Assembly (NCBI GenBank): GCA_002495535.1
Contig: DAFX01000061.1
Span: 9,646 to 47,321, forward strand
DNA: 37,676 bases
Source: Euryarchaeota archaeon UBA433
Lineage (GTDB): Archaea > Thermoplasmatota > Poseidoniia > Poseidoniales > Poseidoniaceae
Reading direction: 5' to 3'
Shown: one piece after another, positions 7,804-15,689 of the stretch
Position numbering within the stretch: the stretch's first letter is position 1
Layout of the letters: every line of letters starts with the position of its first letter
Made by a program: the position numbers and the translations under genes
Notes under the pieces: generated by a model
The model's database searches: none
The model's input: only the letters and a program-made list of their open reading frames with translations
What the model was told of the DNA's origin: nothing

Positions 7804-8555
7804 ACAGCACCGTTCATACCGATTGATTTCAAAATCCGATTCATCCATACCAGTTTTCGTAACTTTTGCTCGGAGACGGTTGTCGCCGACCATTGGCCAA
7901 CGACGCGAAGCGAAAACCCCACCAATCGAATTCGTTTTTTTTCAACGCCCATTGCTAAGGCGAAGCAGACAGCCCGATCGCCATCGGTGAATCCACCAAA
8001 ATTGTACATTCCATCGATAGATTGTGGTGTTTGATGGCTCAAAATCAAAGCAGGTGGTGCAGAATACTCGGACCAAGACCCGAGCGAATGAAGCCACCTG
8101 TCCTGATTGTCTCCGTGTGCATGGGTCACGAGTGTTGCACCTTGCTGTGCGGCCCGGTTCAGATGAATGCCTCCATCAAAATCTGTCACGACGCAGGCAA
8201 GCCTGGTGAAATCTTCAAGCACACCGACCGAGCCATCGGCGGCAATGATTTGGCACTCATCTCCGGTAATCGAGGCTACTTCCTCCTCGGTCACAGCAGC
8301 ACCAAGGATCACGACCTGTTTGGCTTGAATCAATTTCTCCCGAAGCCCTTCGAGTGCTTTCTTTCGACGTTCTGCGCTCCACCCCGTGACGAGTTGGGCG
8401 CGAAGTTGAACTTCTTCAGCCATTGCTCGTGCGCTGTTAAGATCGGAAGAAACGCTCCACCCGAAAGCACTTCGCACCTCGTCTTGAACCTCAATGAGGC
8501 CGTGAGCAATCGCCTCCTGCATGGGCTTTGCTCCCCCCTCGACCTCATCAAGCAT
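7794..8555 (-). CDS. mptE: 6-hydroxymethyl-7,8-dihydropterin pyrophosphokinase, MptE type
   Basis: 253 residues of the DUF115/MptE family, the archaeal enzyme that transfers pyrophosphate from ATP to 6-hydroxymethyldihydropterin in folate- or methanopterin-type cofactor synthesis. Family motifs are clear: AADGSVGVL near 105, VVTDFDGG at 122-129, THAHGDN at 144-150, and NFGGFTDGDRAVCFA from 185. The acidic and His residues of these motifs are expected to bind metal and ATP. The length suits the family. The start at 8555 faces priL, with 34 bases between the two start codons. Confidence 0.9.
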   Translation of the reverse strand: MLDEVEGGAKPMQEAIAHGLIEVQDEVRSAFGWSVSSDLNSARAMAEEVQLRAQLVTGWSAERRKKALEGLREKLIQAKQVVILGAAVTEEEVASITGDECQIIAADGSVGVLEDFTRLACVVTDFDGGIHLNRAAQQGATLVTHAHGDNQDRWLHSLGSWSEYSAPPALILSHQTPQSIDGMYNFGGFTDGDRAVCFALAMGVEKKRIRLVGFSLRVVGQWSATTVSEQKLRKLVWMNRILKSIGMNGAVVE

Positions 8556-8564
8556 CCGTTGAAG

Positions 8565-8573
8565 TTCTTATGC
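8565..8573 (+). promoter_or_regulatory. Weak TATA-like element before priL
   Basis: TTCTTATGC lies about 21 bases before the priL ATG at 8590, close to the spacing expected for a leaderless archaeal transcript. The match to a TATA box is poor and the gap is only 34 bases, so the call is tentative. Confidence 0.2.
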
Positions 8574-8589
8574 GGTCGAGGCGCTTGGG

Positions 8590-9840
8590 ATGACCATGCC
8601 CGTCCCAAGGTCCTTGCCGGAACTTGATGATGAGGTGACATTTGCTCGCTACCCGTTCTTACCTCAAGCAAGCGGCTGGATCCAATCAATGGCCGTTGAG
8701 CATTCCATCGATTTAGACGAATTACTCGATGGCTCTTGGATGGAAAAAGCCCGATCTAGGGCCAGAATACGCCTTATTGATTCCATACAATCCAAGGAAG
8801 GGGTGGAAGTGGTTGGCGGGGACTTATTCACCGAAGAGGGGCGCATCATCGAAGCCTTCTCGTTTTACTATGCTCGCTTGGTGGTGTGCGCTTCGGAAGA
8901 CGAACGACTGATTGCCCGCTGGGCGCAGGCAGAAGCGGCACGAGCCGAGCAGATTCTCATTAAAGACAGCAAAAACATCGAACAAATCGCTCGCACCTAC
9001 ATCAGCGAACTGGGGCGTCAGGAAGGCAAAGGGGGGCGACAAGCAGCGATGAGCATTGGTTCAAGCACAGTTGACATGCGGGCGCTCCGACAATCTCAAT
9101 CCGGACCTGTGTGGAACATTGGGTTGAGCGATTTCATCGAAATTTGCCCCAAGATTACCGGTGCCCGATGGCGGCTTCCTAACTGCGATGTCAGCAACGG
9201 TTGGGTCACGCTGTTTGACGAACCCACCTACGGTTCCTCAGCCAAACTCGCACGACTTCTACGCGAACGAATCAAGCGCGGTGTCGAACAAGACGCTCTT
9301 GAAAAAATGGCGGAAGTCACCACTGATCTCGCAATTCGTTTGGCTGAACCCGTTGGCATGGTGCGCAACCTGATGTCGAACCAAGCCAGCGAAGCCATTG
9401 CTCTGGTTGGCGCAGACGAGTCTGATTGGCCGCCCTGCATGCGTAAGGCAGCCTCAGATCTTGCGACAGGCGTCAACCTGAATCATTTTGGCAGGTTGTT
9501 CCTAGCTTCGATGTCCGCCGTATTGGCCTTGCCAAAGGAATCCTGCGTTGACTTCTTCAGAGGCGCTCCCGATTTCAGTGAAAGCACCACTAGTTACCAA
9601 GTGGACCACGTGTATCAACACGGCTACACACCTTCCGGTTGTGGCAAACTCAAAGTCAATCACAACTGCCCCGTGCTGCCAGGCGACGATCGATTGTGCG
9701 ATCAGCCGTGGCTGGATCATCCTCTCAAGTACATCCGGGCAACACAGCGCTGGAAAGCTCGAACGCAAAGCAACCAACCACCTGCCCCCAAACCGCCTAG
9801 CGAAGAGGCCCCTGACGAGTCGCCGAAGAAGGAACCCTAA
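8590..9840 (+). CDS. priL: DNA primase large subunit PriL
   Basis: 416 residues. The N-terminal ARYPFLPQA motif and helical body match archaeal PriL. The C-terminal part carries the Cys residues expected to hold the [4Fe-4S] cluster. Candidates are Cys283 in WPPCMRKA, Cys351 in GYTPSGCGKL, Cys360 in NHNCPVLP and Cys370; Cys319 is also present. PriL regulates and extends primer synthesis by the PriS catalytic subunit, which is not in this window. The last 30 residues are Pro-, Glu- and Lys-rich and probably disordered. An alternative ATG two codons downstream is possible. Confidence 0.9.
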   Translation: MTMPVPRSLPELDDEVTFARYPFLPQASGWIQSMAVEHSIDLDELLDGSWMEKARSRARIRLIDSIQSKEGVEVVGGDLFTEEGRIIEAFSFYYARLVVCASEDERLIARWAQAEAARAEQILIKDSKNIEQIARTYISELGRQEGKGGRQAAMSIGSSTVDMRALRQSQSGPVWNIGLSDFIEICPKITGARWRLPNCDVSNGWVTLFDEPTYGSSAKLARLLRERIKRGVEQDALEKMAEVTTDLAIRLAEPVGMVRNLMSNQASEAIALVGADESDWPPCMRKAASDLATGVNLNHFGRLFLASMSAVLALPKESCVDFFRGAPDFSESTTSYQVDHVYQHGYTPSGCGKLKVNHNCPVLPGDDRLCDQPWLDHPLKYIRATQRWKARTQSNQPPAPKPPSEEAPDESPKKEP

Positions 9841-9944
9841 CCGAAGTCCAAACGCGGTGACGAGAACGCTCCAAAATTGGGCTTTCGCGCGAAGACTTTG
9901 AATTGGGTGAACGGTTAGGTCGCTATGACCACAGGTGATTTTTG

Positions 9945-11063
9945 ATGGTGAGAACGCTCGTATTGACAGTTGACCGAGACAACGATCTTGGCATAAAGAC
10001 TGCAATTCGTGGCCCGGTCATCGGTCGCCGTCAGGTGCTAACTGCGGCCCTAAAATTGGGGATTGCAGACCCGGAAGAAAGCGATACAAACGCGATGCTT
10101 GGTGCCCTGTCAGCACACGATAAAATCCTCGAAAAGAAACCCGAAGAAGATGAAGTGGAAATTGCCATTCTCACCGGTGATGAAAAAGTCGGTATCCGTT
10201 CAGACCGAGCCATCGCCGCACAATTGGAGGAAGTCGTTGCACAATTCCAACCCGACAAAGCCATCCTCATCACCGACGGGGCAGAAGATGAATCGGTGCT
10301 TCCTATCATCCAATCACAAGTGAGAATTGACCACGTCGAGAAGATCATCGTGAAGCAATCAAAGGGCATTGAAGGCACCTATTATTACATCGTCAAGGCG
10401 CTTGAAGATCCTAAATGGCGTGCAAAGATCATGATTCCTTTCGGCCTTGTTCTGGCTGTCTTTGGCCTCGGCATCATGCTGCCAAACGAAATAGGTGGCT
10501 TGCTGATTGGTGGCCTGCCAATGATCACCGGCCTCTACATATTGAGCAAAGGCGCGGGCATCGAAACCACCGTCAACAAAGTTATTCAGGAAATGCGAGA
10601 AAACGCTGACGCCGCTATGTTTTCCTCGCTGCTATGGACGGCAACCCTGTTCAGTGCAATTTTTGCTGTCGCTGAAGGCTGGAGAGAATATACGGCACTT
10701 GCGGACACGGCCTCCCAATCGATCGTTTGGCTTGAGGCAATCCACAAAGCCCTGGCGTGGATTGTTATTGCCTTCCTCACTTCAACAGCCGGTTTCATGC
10801 TTCTGAGGCTCAAGAGAGGTTCGTTCTCTGGCCGCTTGATTGTACTCAGTATCTTTGGCATGGTCGTTTATTCGTTCGTCAACACCGCTCTTGAAATCGC
10901 CACAGACGTGCTGGGCGGCACCGCTTACGAGTTCAGCGTCGGCAAGGTGCTTGAAGACTTGACAGACCCGCTGATTTGGGTTGTCGTGCTGTGGATGACG
11001 ATGACCATCGTTCGCTCCTTACAAGCAAAGCAAGCGCAGGCTGAGCGCTATTGGGGCATTTGA
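9945..11063 (+). CDS. DUF373 family membrane protein
   Basis: 372 residues. The first 150 form a soluble domain opening VRTLVLTVDRDNDLG. It includes DTNAMLGAL and AILITDGAEDESVLPIIQS, which are characteristic of the archaeal DUF373 family. About six hydrophobic segments follow from residue 160 to the end. The family is widespread in archaea and has no established function. The soluble domain resembles a Rossmann-like or TOPRIM-like alpha/beta fold with conserved Asp residues, but I cannot assign activity. The ATG at 9945 is preceded by AGGTGA at good spacing; an adjacent TTG at 9942 is also in frame. The stop codon abuts the stop of the convergent CBS gene. Confidence 0.88.
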   Translation: MVRTLVLTVDRDNDLGIKTAIRGPVIGRRQVLTAALKLGIADPEESDTNAMLGALSAHDKILEKKPEEDEVEIAILTGDEKVGIRSDRAIAAQLEEVVAQFQPDKAILITDGAEDESVLPIIQSQVRIDHVEKIIVKQSKGIEGTYYYIVKALEDPKWRAKIMIPFGLVLAVFGLGIMLPNEIGGLLIGGLPMITGLYILSKGAGIETTVNKVIQEMRENADAAMFSSLLWTATLFSAIFAVAEGWREYTALADTASQSIVWLEAIHKALAWIVIAFLTSTAGFMLLRLKRGSFSGRLIVLSIFGMVVYSFVNTALEIATDVLGGTAYEFSVGKVLEDLTDPLIWVVVLWMTMTIVRSLQAKQAQAERYWGI

Positions 11064-11606
11064 TCACAGAATGAACTTCGGCATGTGCCGGGCCATTGTG
11101 TTGTGGCCGACCACGCCAACAAGCGCTCCGTCTTCATCGACAACTCCGATTTGATTCAAATCGTGTGTGAGCATCAAAGCTCCAGCCTTGAGCAGCGGCG
11201 TGGTCATGTTGACCGTGATTGGTGGCAAATTGACCAACTGTTGGGCTGGAATGCTATGCATCCAAGCAATGTCACGGTTGACCTTTTTCCGAGCGATGAG
11301 TTTCAAGACATCGACCGCATGAATGCGCCCCTGTGGCGCTCCTTCGTGGTTGATGACGAAGACGTGGTCCCAATTGTTTGCAGTGAGGTCATCGATGACA
11401 TCAACCATGGACGCATCGAACCACACCCAGTGTGCTTCGAGCATTGTTTCGCCACACGTGATCGATCTTGCAGTCTCTGCACGTTGCTTTGGTGACATTC
11501 GAGCCATGACATCGCGTGTCAATTTCCGGGGTTTGATTTGAGGCATTGAGGTCCCTCTGTTGGTTCCGCGGCGCACGCGCTTCTCTTTCAAGGCTTTCGG
11601 CGTCAT
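11064..11606 (-). CDS. CBS-domain pair protein
   Basis: 180 residues from an ATG at 11606. The body after a basic N-terminus is a Bateman pair. The first CBS unit includes WFDASMVDVIDDLTANNWDHVFVIN and QGRIHAVDVLKLIA. The second includes VNMTTPLLKAGALMLTHDLNQIGVVDEDG and LVGVVGHNTMARHM. Such pairs commonly sense adenine nucleotides or SAM and regulate a partner, but no catalytic domain is attached here. The frame remains open up to 11807, but the extension is Cys- and Arg-rich and runs through the divergent promoter region, so it is not accepted. It is convergent and end-to-end with the DUF373 gene. Confidence 0.85.
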   Translation of the reverse strand: MTPKALKEKRVRRGTNRGTSMPQIKPRKLTRDVMARMSPKQRAETARSITCGETMLEAHWVWFDASMVDVIDDLTANNWDHVFVINHEGAPQGRIHAVDVLKLIARKKVNRDIAWMHSIPAQQLVNLPPITVNMTTPLLKAGALMLTHDLNQIGVVDEDGALVGVVGHNTMARHMPKFIL

Positions 11607-11660
11607 GATAATTACCACATCCAAGAAGCGAGGTTCCGGATAAAGGCAACCCCTCCACAC

Positions 11661-11668
11661 AATATAAG
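11661..11668. promoter_or_regulatory. TATA-like element between divergent CBS and zinc-ribbon genes
   Basis: AATATAAG stands in an otherwise GC-balanced gap. On the plus strand it predicts a transcript start near 11690, shortly before the ATG at 11705. On the minus strand the complement (CTTATATT) could serve the CBS gene, giving a leader of about 30 bases. Confidence 0.4.
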
Positions 11669-11704
11669 TGAACAGTGAAGAATGATGCGAATGCACGCCG
11701 GGGC

Positions 11705-12097
11705 ATGACAGCAATCCCACCCGCGGTTCTCCAGGCACTGGCAGCCATGAGCGGGTACGAACAGATGCTTGAGGCAGACCGCATTGCAAGCCAATACGGC
11801 GTTTCAAGTGAATGGATCAAGCAACAACTTGCCCCGCCGCAACAAGCTGCAAGCGAACCTGCACCATTTACGCCGGGCTCGAAGGAAGCACCGGCTCTAC
11901 CGTCTTCAGCAGACCTCCTCGACAAGCAAAACTTCCGGTTTTCCTACGATCCATCTGCTCAAGCTGCCGAACGCCGAAAATCAGTCGAGCAAGCGATTCT
12001 ATGCCCCTCGTGCGGCGTCGCCCTCGGCATCCCAGCGGTACGACCAATCAAAGTCACCTGCCCACAATGCCTGCAAGAGACCATCTTTCAAGCGTAA
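11705..12097 (+). CDS. Zinc-ribbon protein with disordered linker
   Basis: 130 residues. A short helical N-terminus (TAIPPAVLQALAAMSGYEQMLEADRIASQYGVSSEWI) resembles a small helix-turn-helix or oligomerisation region. It is followed by about 40 Pro-, Ala- and Ser-rich residues. The C-terminus is a zinc ribbon: CPSCG at 100-104 and CPQC at 119-122. No family is recognised. The pattern of helix, linker and zinc ribbon is common in archaeal regulators or adaptors that bind nucleic acid or protein. A GTG at 11675 is in frame, but the TATA-like element predicts transcription starting after it, so the ATG at 11705 is preferred. Confidence 0.7.
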   Translation: MTAIPPAVLQALAAMSGYEQMLEADRIASQYGVSSEWIKQQLAPPQQAASEPAPFTPGSKEAPALPSSADLLDKQNFRFSYDPSAQAAERRKSVEQAILCPSCGVALGIPAVRPIKVTCPQCLQETIFQA

Positions 12098-12134
12098 GCG
12101 CTGAATTGATACCACTCGTATCTCACGCCCAACC

Positions 12135-12947
12135 ATGCGCAACCCCTCGCCCCGCCTTTGGCCCTACACGCCATCCAATTCACCGGTTGCACTGCCTGAA
12201 ACTCACCTGTTCTATGCTTCATCGGGCCTGAGCGAATTGAGTGCACCATCTGCTGACCCAGCAGTGCGCCAACTCGCTGGCACGGATCTGCAGGCTTACT
12301 GCTCATCATTTTCAAATTCAAAAGGAACCGTCGATGAGTTGCTAGCTGCGGAAAAGGCGCCACCAATGTCCCAGCGACGCCCATTTTTGCTGCTTGGGGA
12401 ACTTGCAAACCCGTATCGATTACAGGACATTTCAATGGGCCCGTTGCCAATTTACACCGTTCGTTTAACAGGCCTGTGCCGAACCTATGCAGACGGATTA
12501 GATCCTCGCGACACATACCCCGGCGTACACCACATCACCCTTGCCCGTTCACCAGGCTGGTGGGAAAAGACCCACATGACCATGGCTACGGTTGAACAGA
12601 TGAAAGCGATGGTGGCGTGGCTCGACAATGGGAAATCAAACACATGGAGGCCTGTCAAACCTGCCGAAGGGAGCCTCCACTTCGAATTTGAATCAATCGA
12701 AGTTCCCGCCCACGAAGAGATTGAGTGGGATGGCGAGAATGAAGTCGTCGAACGCCCCGCTCCAAACTTCAGTGGTCCAGAGGTGTCCCTCTCCACAGTA
12801 ATGGTGCCGATTCACACCCGCCATGGTTGCTATGACAACCGAGGACGTTTGGCCCGAGCAGCCCATCTACCCCAACGTCAATTCCACGAAGGAATGTTCC
12901 GCCGTGGCTCTTCTATGAAGTGGAACGACGTGTTAGAAATCGTATGA
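12135..12947 (+). CDS. Conserved-looking orphan protein, 270 residues
   Basis: A complete soluble frame in the same direction as its neighbours, starting 37 bases after the zinc-ribbon gene. I do not recognise the family. The sequence is rich in aromatic residues and Pro. The central region, RRPFLLLGELANPYRLQDISMGPLPIYTVRLTGLCRTYADGLDPRDTYPGVHHITLA, has the mixed beta and loop character of a folded enzyme or binding domain. The C-terminus contains a basic segment (TRHGCYDNRGRLARAAH). No signal peptide, membrane segment or metal-binding Cys cluster is evident. Confidence 0.75.
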   Translation: MRNPSPRLWPYTPSNSPVALPETHLFYASSGLSELSAPSADPAVRQLAGTDLQAYCSSFSNSKGTVDELLAAEKAPPMSQRRPFLLLGELANPYRLQDISMGPLPIYTVRLTGLCRTYADGLDPRDTYPGVHHITLARSPGWWEKTHMTMATVEQMKAMVAWLDNGKSNTWRPVKPAEGSLHFEFESIEVPAHEEIEWDGENEVVERPAPNFSGPEVSLSTVMVPIHTRHGCYDNRGRLARAAHLPQRQFHEGMFRRGSSMKWNDVLEIV

Positions 12948-12980
12948 ATTGTGGGCCCCCACGGACCTCCCATCGATGGT

Positions 12981-12989
12981 TGATATACG
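12981..12989 (+). promoter_or_regulatory. TATA box for winged-helix gene
   Basis: TGATATACG is centred about 23 bases before the ATG at 13008. This is the spacing expected for a leaderless or nearly leaderless archaeal transcript. It is the clearest promoter in the 11-15 kb region. A GC-rich palindrome (GTGGGCCCCCAC, 12951-12962) lies just upstream. Confidence 0.45.
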
Positions 12990-13007
12990 CTGAGAACGAT
13001 GTATATT

Positions 13008-13268
13008 ATGAGCAAGATGAAAGGGAACGGCACGCAAAAAGAAGCACGACTGGCACGACTGAAGAACGAAATTGTAGAGTACGTCTCTACCCAGGATCGA
13101 TGTTCTGCTGCAGACATCGTTCACCACCTCTCAAATGAGCGCCGAATGAGGAACCACGGCCTTACGGCAAGGAAGGTTGGTTTCTTCATCCCTCGCTATC
13201 TTTCGGACCTCATCTCATTCACTCTCGATCATTCTACAGGCAAGCGATTGTACCACATCGCCGCTTGA
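13008..13268 (+). CDS. Small winged-helix-like protein
   Basis: 86 residues, basic and mostly helical. The pattern ARLKNEIVEYVSTQDRCSAADIVHHLSNERR followed by GLTARKVGFFIPRYLSD and a short beta hairpin (FTLDHSTGKRLYHIA) fits a winged helix-turn-helix. SAADIVHHL would lie before the recognition helix, and GKRLYHIA would be the wing. It may be a DNA- or RNA-binding protein; no target is evident. ATGs at 12999 and 13008 are in frame; 13008 fits the TATA box spacing better. The stop codon overlaps a possible TTG start of the next gene. Confidence 0.7.
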   Translation: MSKMKGNGTQKEARLARLKNEIVEYVSTQDRCSAADIVHHLSNERRMRNHGLTARKVGFFIPRYLSDLISFTLDHSTGKRLYHIAA

Positions 13269-14011
13269 GCCGTCGCTACCTTCATGCGAGCGACACCCAT
13301 GCCCTGTTCATGGAATGGCCAGATTGGGTGCGATCCGCCAGCTTATTCCCCTCCCTTTCCGATGCTAGTTTCGAATCGGCAGTGCCGGAGTTTCCGACGA
13401 ATTCCCCCGCTTGGAATCTGCTCGACCCTACTTCCGAAAACGGACTCAAGCATCAATTGAATCGGGCGATTGAAGCCTTCTCACAACCAGTTCAAGATCC
13501 AACTCGAAGCGGCGCCACCGTTGATGAAACCAACGGCCCAGTCATCGTCCATGCCAGTGCCAAAATCGAACCTTCATCCCACTTCGTTGGCCCTTGCTTG
13601 GTCGAAGCCACTGCAGAAATCCGTCACGGGGCGTATGTTCGCCCGTTTTCTTGGATTTGTGCAGGAGCAGTCGTTGGCCATAATACAGAAATCAAACATT
13701 CAATCCTCCTCCCCGGTGCGAAAGCACCTCATTTCAATTACGTTGGCGACTCCATCCTCGGAAAAGACGTCAACCTGGGCGCAGGAACCAAATTGAGCAA
13801 CCTTCGAAACGATGGTGGTGAAGTTCATCTCAGACTTGACGGCCACCGCCTTCCAAGTGGCCTGCGCAAGTTTGGAGCCGTTCTTGGCGAAGGTTGCCAA
13901 TTGGGGTGCAACAGCGTAACCAACCCCGGCACCGTATTGGGCCCACATTCGGTCGTGTGGCCAAACGTCACTGTCACGGGCGTCCACGCAGAACACTCAA
14001 CCCACAGGTGA
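13265..14011 (+). CDS. GlmU-type left-handed beta-helix acyltransferase (stand-alone)
   Basis: 248 residues. From about residue 92 the sequence follows the hexapeptide-repeat pattern of a left-handed parallel beta-helix (VIVHASAKIEPSSHFVGPCLVEATAEIRHGAYVRPFSWI). The segment HFNYVGDSILGKDVNLGAGTKLSNLRNDG corresponds to the acetyltransferase active-site region of GlmU-like enzymes. The nucleotidyltransferase half of bifunctional GlmU is missing. The N-terminal 90 residues look like the linker seen before the helix in bifunctional homologues. Probable reaction: acetyl transfer to glucosamine-1-phosphate or a related sugar phosphate. The TTG at 13265 overlaps the previous stop; an ATG at 13310 would give 233 residues. 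It sits 6 bases before the mutase gene, consistent with one pathway. Confidence 0.82.
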   Translation: MSRRYLHASDTHALFMEWPDWVRSASLFPSLSDASFESAVPEFPTNSPAWNLLDPTSENGLKHQLNRAIEAFSQPVQDPTRSGATVDETNGPVIVHASAKIEPSSHFVGPCLVEATAEIRHGAYVRPFSWICAGAVVGHNTEIKHSILLPGAKAPHFNYVGDSILGKDVNLGAGTKLSNLRNDGGEVHLRLDGHRLPSGLRKFGAVLGEGCQLGCNSVTNPGTVLGPHSVVWPNVTVTGVHAEHSTHR

Positions 14012-14017
14012 TTCGAG

Positions 14018-15646
14018 ATGGTCCCTCGTTTGTTTGGAACCGATGGTATCCGTGGGCGCGTTGTTGCAGCTCAACAGGACGAAAGCAAAGCCATTGCAGC
14101 GCTTCACGAGCAACGGGTGATTTGCACCTCACTCCTGCGGCTCGTTGGCGAGGCACTTGGACGAACTATGGACACACTGCCAGGACGGGGCACGACGGTT
14201 GTCGTAGGCTGGGACGATCGTCCAAACAACCTCGAACTTTCAGGCGCCCTTACTCTCGGGTTGCGGCTCACAGGCTGCCACGTGATCCACATTGGCTTGT
14301 GTGCCACTCCGGCCCTGCATCGCGCCACTCTGCTTCACGGAGCAAGAATGGGCTGCATGATCACGGCAAGCCACAACCCGGTCTCTGATTCAGGGCTGAA
14401 GGTGTTTGACTCGAACGGCTTCAAATCCTCTCCGATGTACGAGGACCACGTATCTCTGGTGGCAGATTCATTGGCGGCAGAAGAACGAGAAATCGATCAA
14501 ATCGAATCCTCGGAGTTGTCTCAACCCTCTGAACCATTTGTTGCAAACCCAGAGATGCACGGCGAATGGCTCGCCGAACGCTTCCTCCACTTACAGTCCT
14601 TGATCGGACCGCGCGCATTCGCCACCACCGGCATCGCCCAACCGTTTCTTTTGGACAGTTCTCGAGGTGCAGCCCACTCGTGGCTTGCAGCATGGTTGTC
14701 ACAGCGAGGAATTTCCACGGTCGAAGTGAGTGAGCAAGCAGAAGCCCTCAATCTCAATTGCGGGGCAGGCGACTTTTCCCCAACACAGACCTGGACTTTT
14801 TTGCAAGCTGCAGATTCTCCACATCTGCTGCTGCAACACCTGCAACCCGCGCCCGCAGGCACCATTGTCGGAGCCGCACTTGATGGCGATGGAGACCGAT
14901 GCTTACTCATTCGAGCCACAGACTCTGGCTTCATGGTGGTCGATGGTGATGCACTTGGGGATACAATACTGAGTGCGGCAACTCGCTTCAATGAAGCACC
15001 TTGGCACCTTGCCGCAAGCATCGAATCAGACCTCTCACTGTTGTCAACAGTCGGTCGCCTTCCAGCCTCAATTGGCGTCCATGAAACAGCGGTTGGGGAC
15101 CGGTGGCTCTCGAAAGCCCTCGCACCAAACCTCCGTGCATCAAGCGAACCACCACGCTGTATTGGGGTCGAAGATTCAGGCCACATCGTCATGGCAACAG
15201 CGCACCCCAGCGTCGAGAACGGCTGGGCTCTTGTCGGGGATGGTGCGGCAACATTGGTTGCTTACCTATTGGCTCTTTCAGCCACCGAATCCGGACCTCA
15301 AATGCAACGGGGTTGGAAGCAACGCCAATCCGTTAAAGACGTAGACAGAACCCTATGGACTGGAAAAAACCAACTTGCTGATGAAATTGAAACGATGGCC
15401 AAATCGTTCTTCAGCCAGCACTGTGAGGTTGGTTCGTGGAATCGCCACGGGCTTGAAGGTGAACCAAATCTAATGTTGATCTCATTCACACTTGATGGCT
15501 CACCAGCCTCACTTGGCGTGCGCAACAGCGGCACTCAGGCCAAAATCAGCGTATCCTTGCGCCTATCGCCGGAGATTGATTCGACTTCAATGGACGATGC
15601 TATCCATCAAATCACCTCGCATCTTGCGAAAACCATGCGTCAATAA
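14018..15646 (+). CDS. glmM: Phosphohexomutase, phosphoglucosamine mutase-like
   Basis: 542 residues of the alpha-D-phosphohexomutase superfamily. The start LFGTDGIRGRV is typical of GlmM. The phosphorylated serine is Ser118 in MITASHNPVSDSGLKVF. The metal loop is DGDGDRC at about 289-295, the sugar-binding loop GVEDSGH near 387, and the phosphate-binding loop RNSGTQAK near 505. The last usually reads RxSGTE, so Glu is replaced by Gln here. The protein is about 80-90 residues longer than typical GlmM. Adjacency to a GlmU-type acyltransferase supports a glucosamine-6-phosphate to glucosamine-1-phosphate step, although phosphomannomutase activity cannot be excluded from sequence alone. Confidence 0.88.
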   Translation: MVPRLFGTDGIRGRVVAAQQDESKAIAALHEQRVICTSLLRLVGEALGRTMDTLPGRGTTVVVGWDDRPNNLELSGALTLGLRLTGCHVIHIGLCATPALHRATLLHGARMGCMITASHNPVSDSGLKVFDSNGFKSSPMYEDHVSLVADSLAAEEREIDQIESSELSQPSEPFVANPEMHGEWLAERFLHLQSLIGPRAFATTGIAQPFLLDSSRGAAHSWLAAWLSQRGISTVEVSEQAEALNLNCGAGDFSPTQTWTFLQAADSPHLLLQHLQPAPAGTIVGAALDGDGDRCLLIRATDSGFMVVDGDALGDTILSAATRFNEAPWHLAASIESDLSLLSTVGRLPASIGVHETAVGDRWLSKALAPNLRASSEPPRCIGVEDSGHIVMATAHPSVENGWALVGDGAATLVAYLLALSATESGPQMQRGWKQRQSVKDVDRTLWTGKNQLADEIETMAKSFFSQHCEVGSWNRHGLEGEPNLMLISFTLDGSPASLGVRNSGTQAKISVSLRLSPEIDSTSMDDAIHQITSHLAKTMRQ

Positions 15647-15689
15647 TCATGCATGGTTTGGCGATGACACTCTTCGATCAAAGGCTCAA

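Noticed and set aside
9925..9945. A six-codon frame (MTTGDF) whose stop overlaps the DUF373 start
   Set aside because: Too short to be distinguished from chance; the overlapping AGGTGA is better explained as the ribosome-binding site.
11607..11807. N-terminal extension of the CBS protein
   Set aside because: It runs through the TATA-like element and the start of the divergent gene, and the translation looks non-coding.
12951..12962. GTGGGCCCCCAC palindrome as a terminator
   Set aside because: It has almost no loop and no T-rich tail; noted only as a possible operator.
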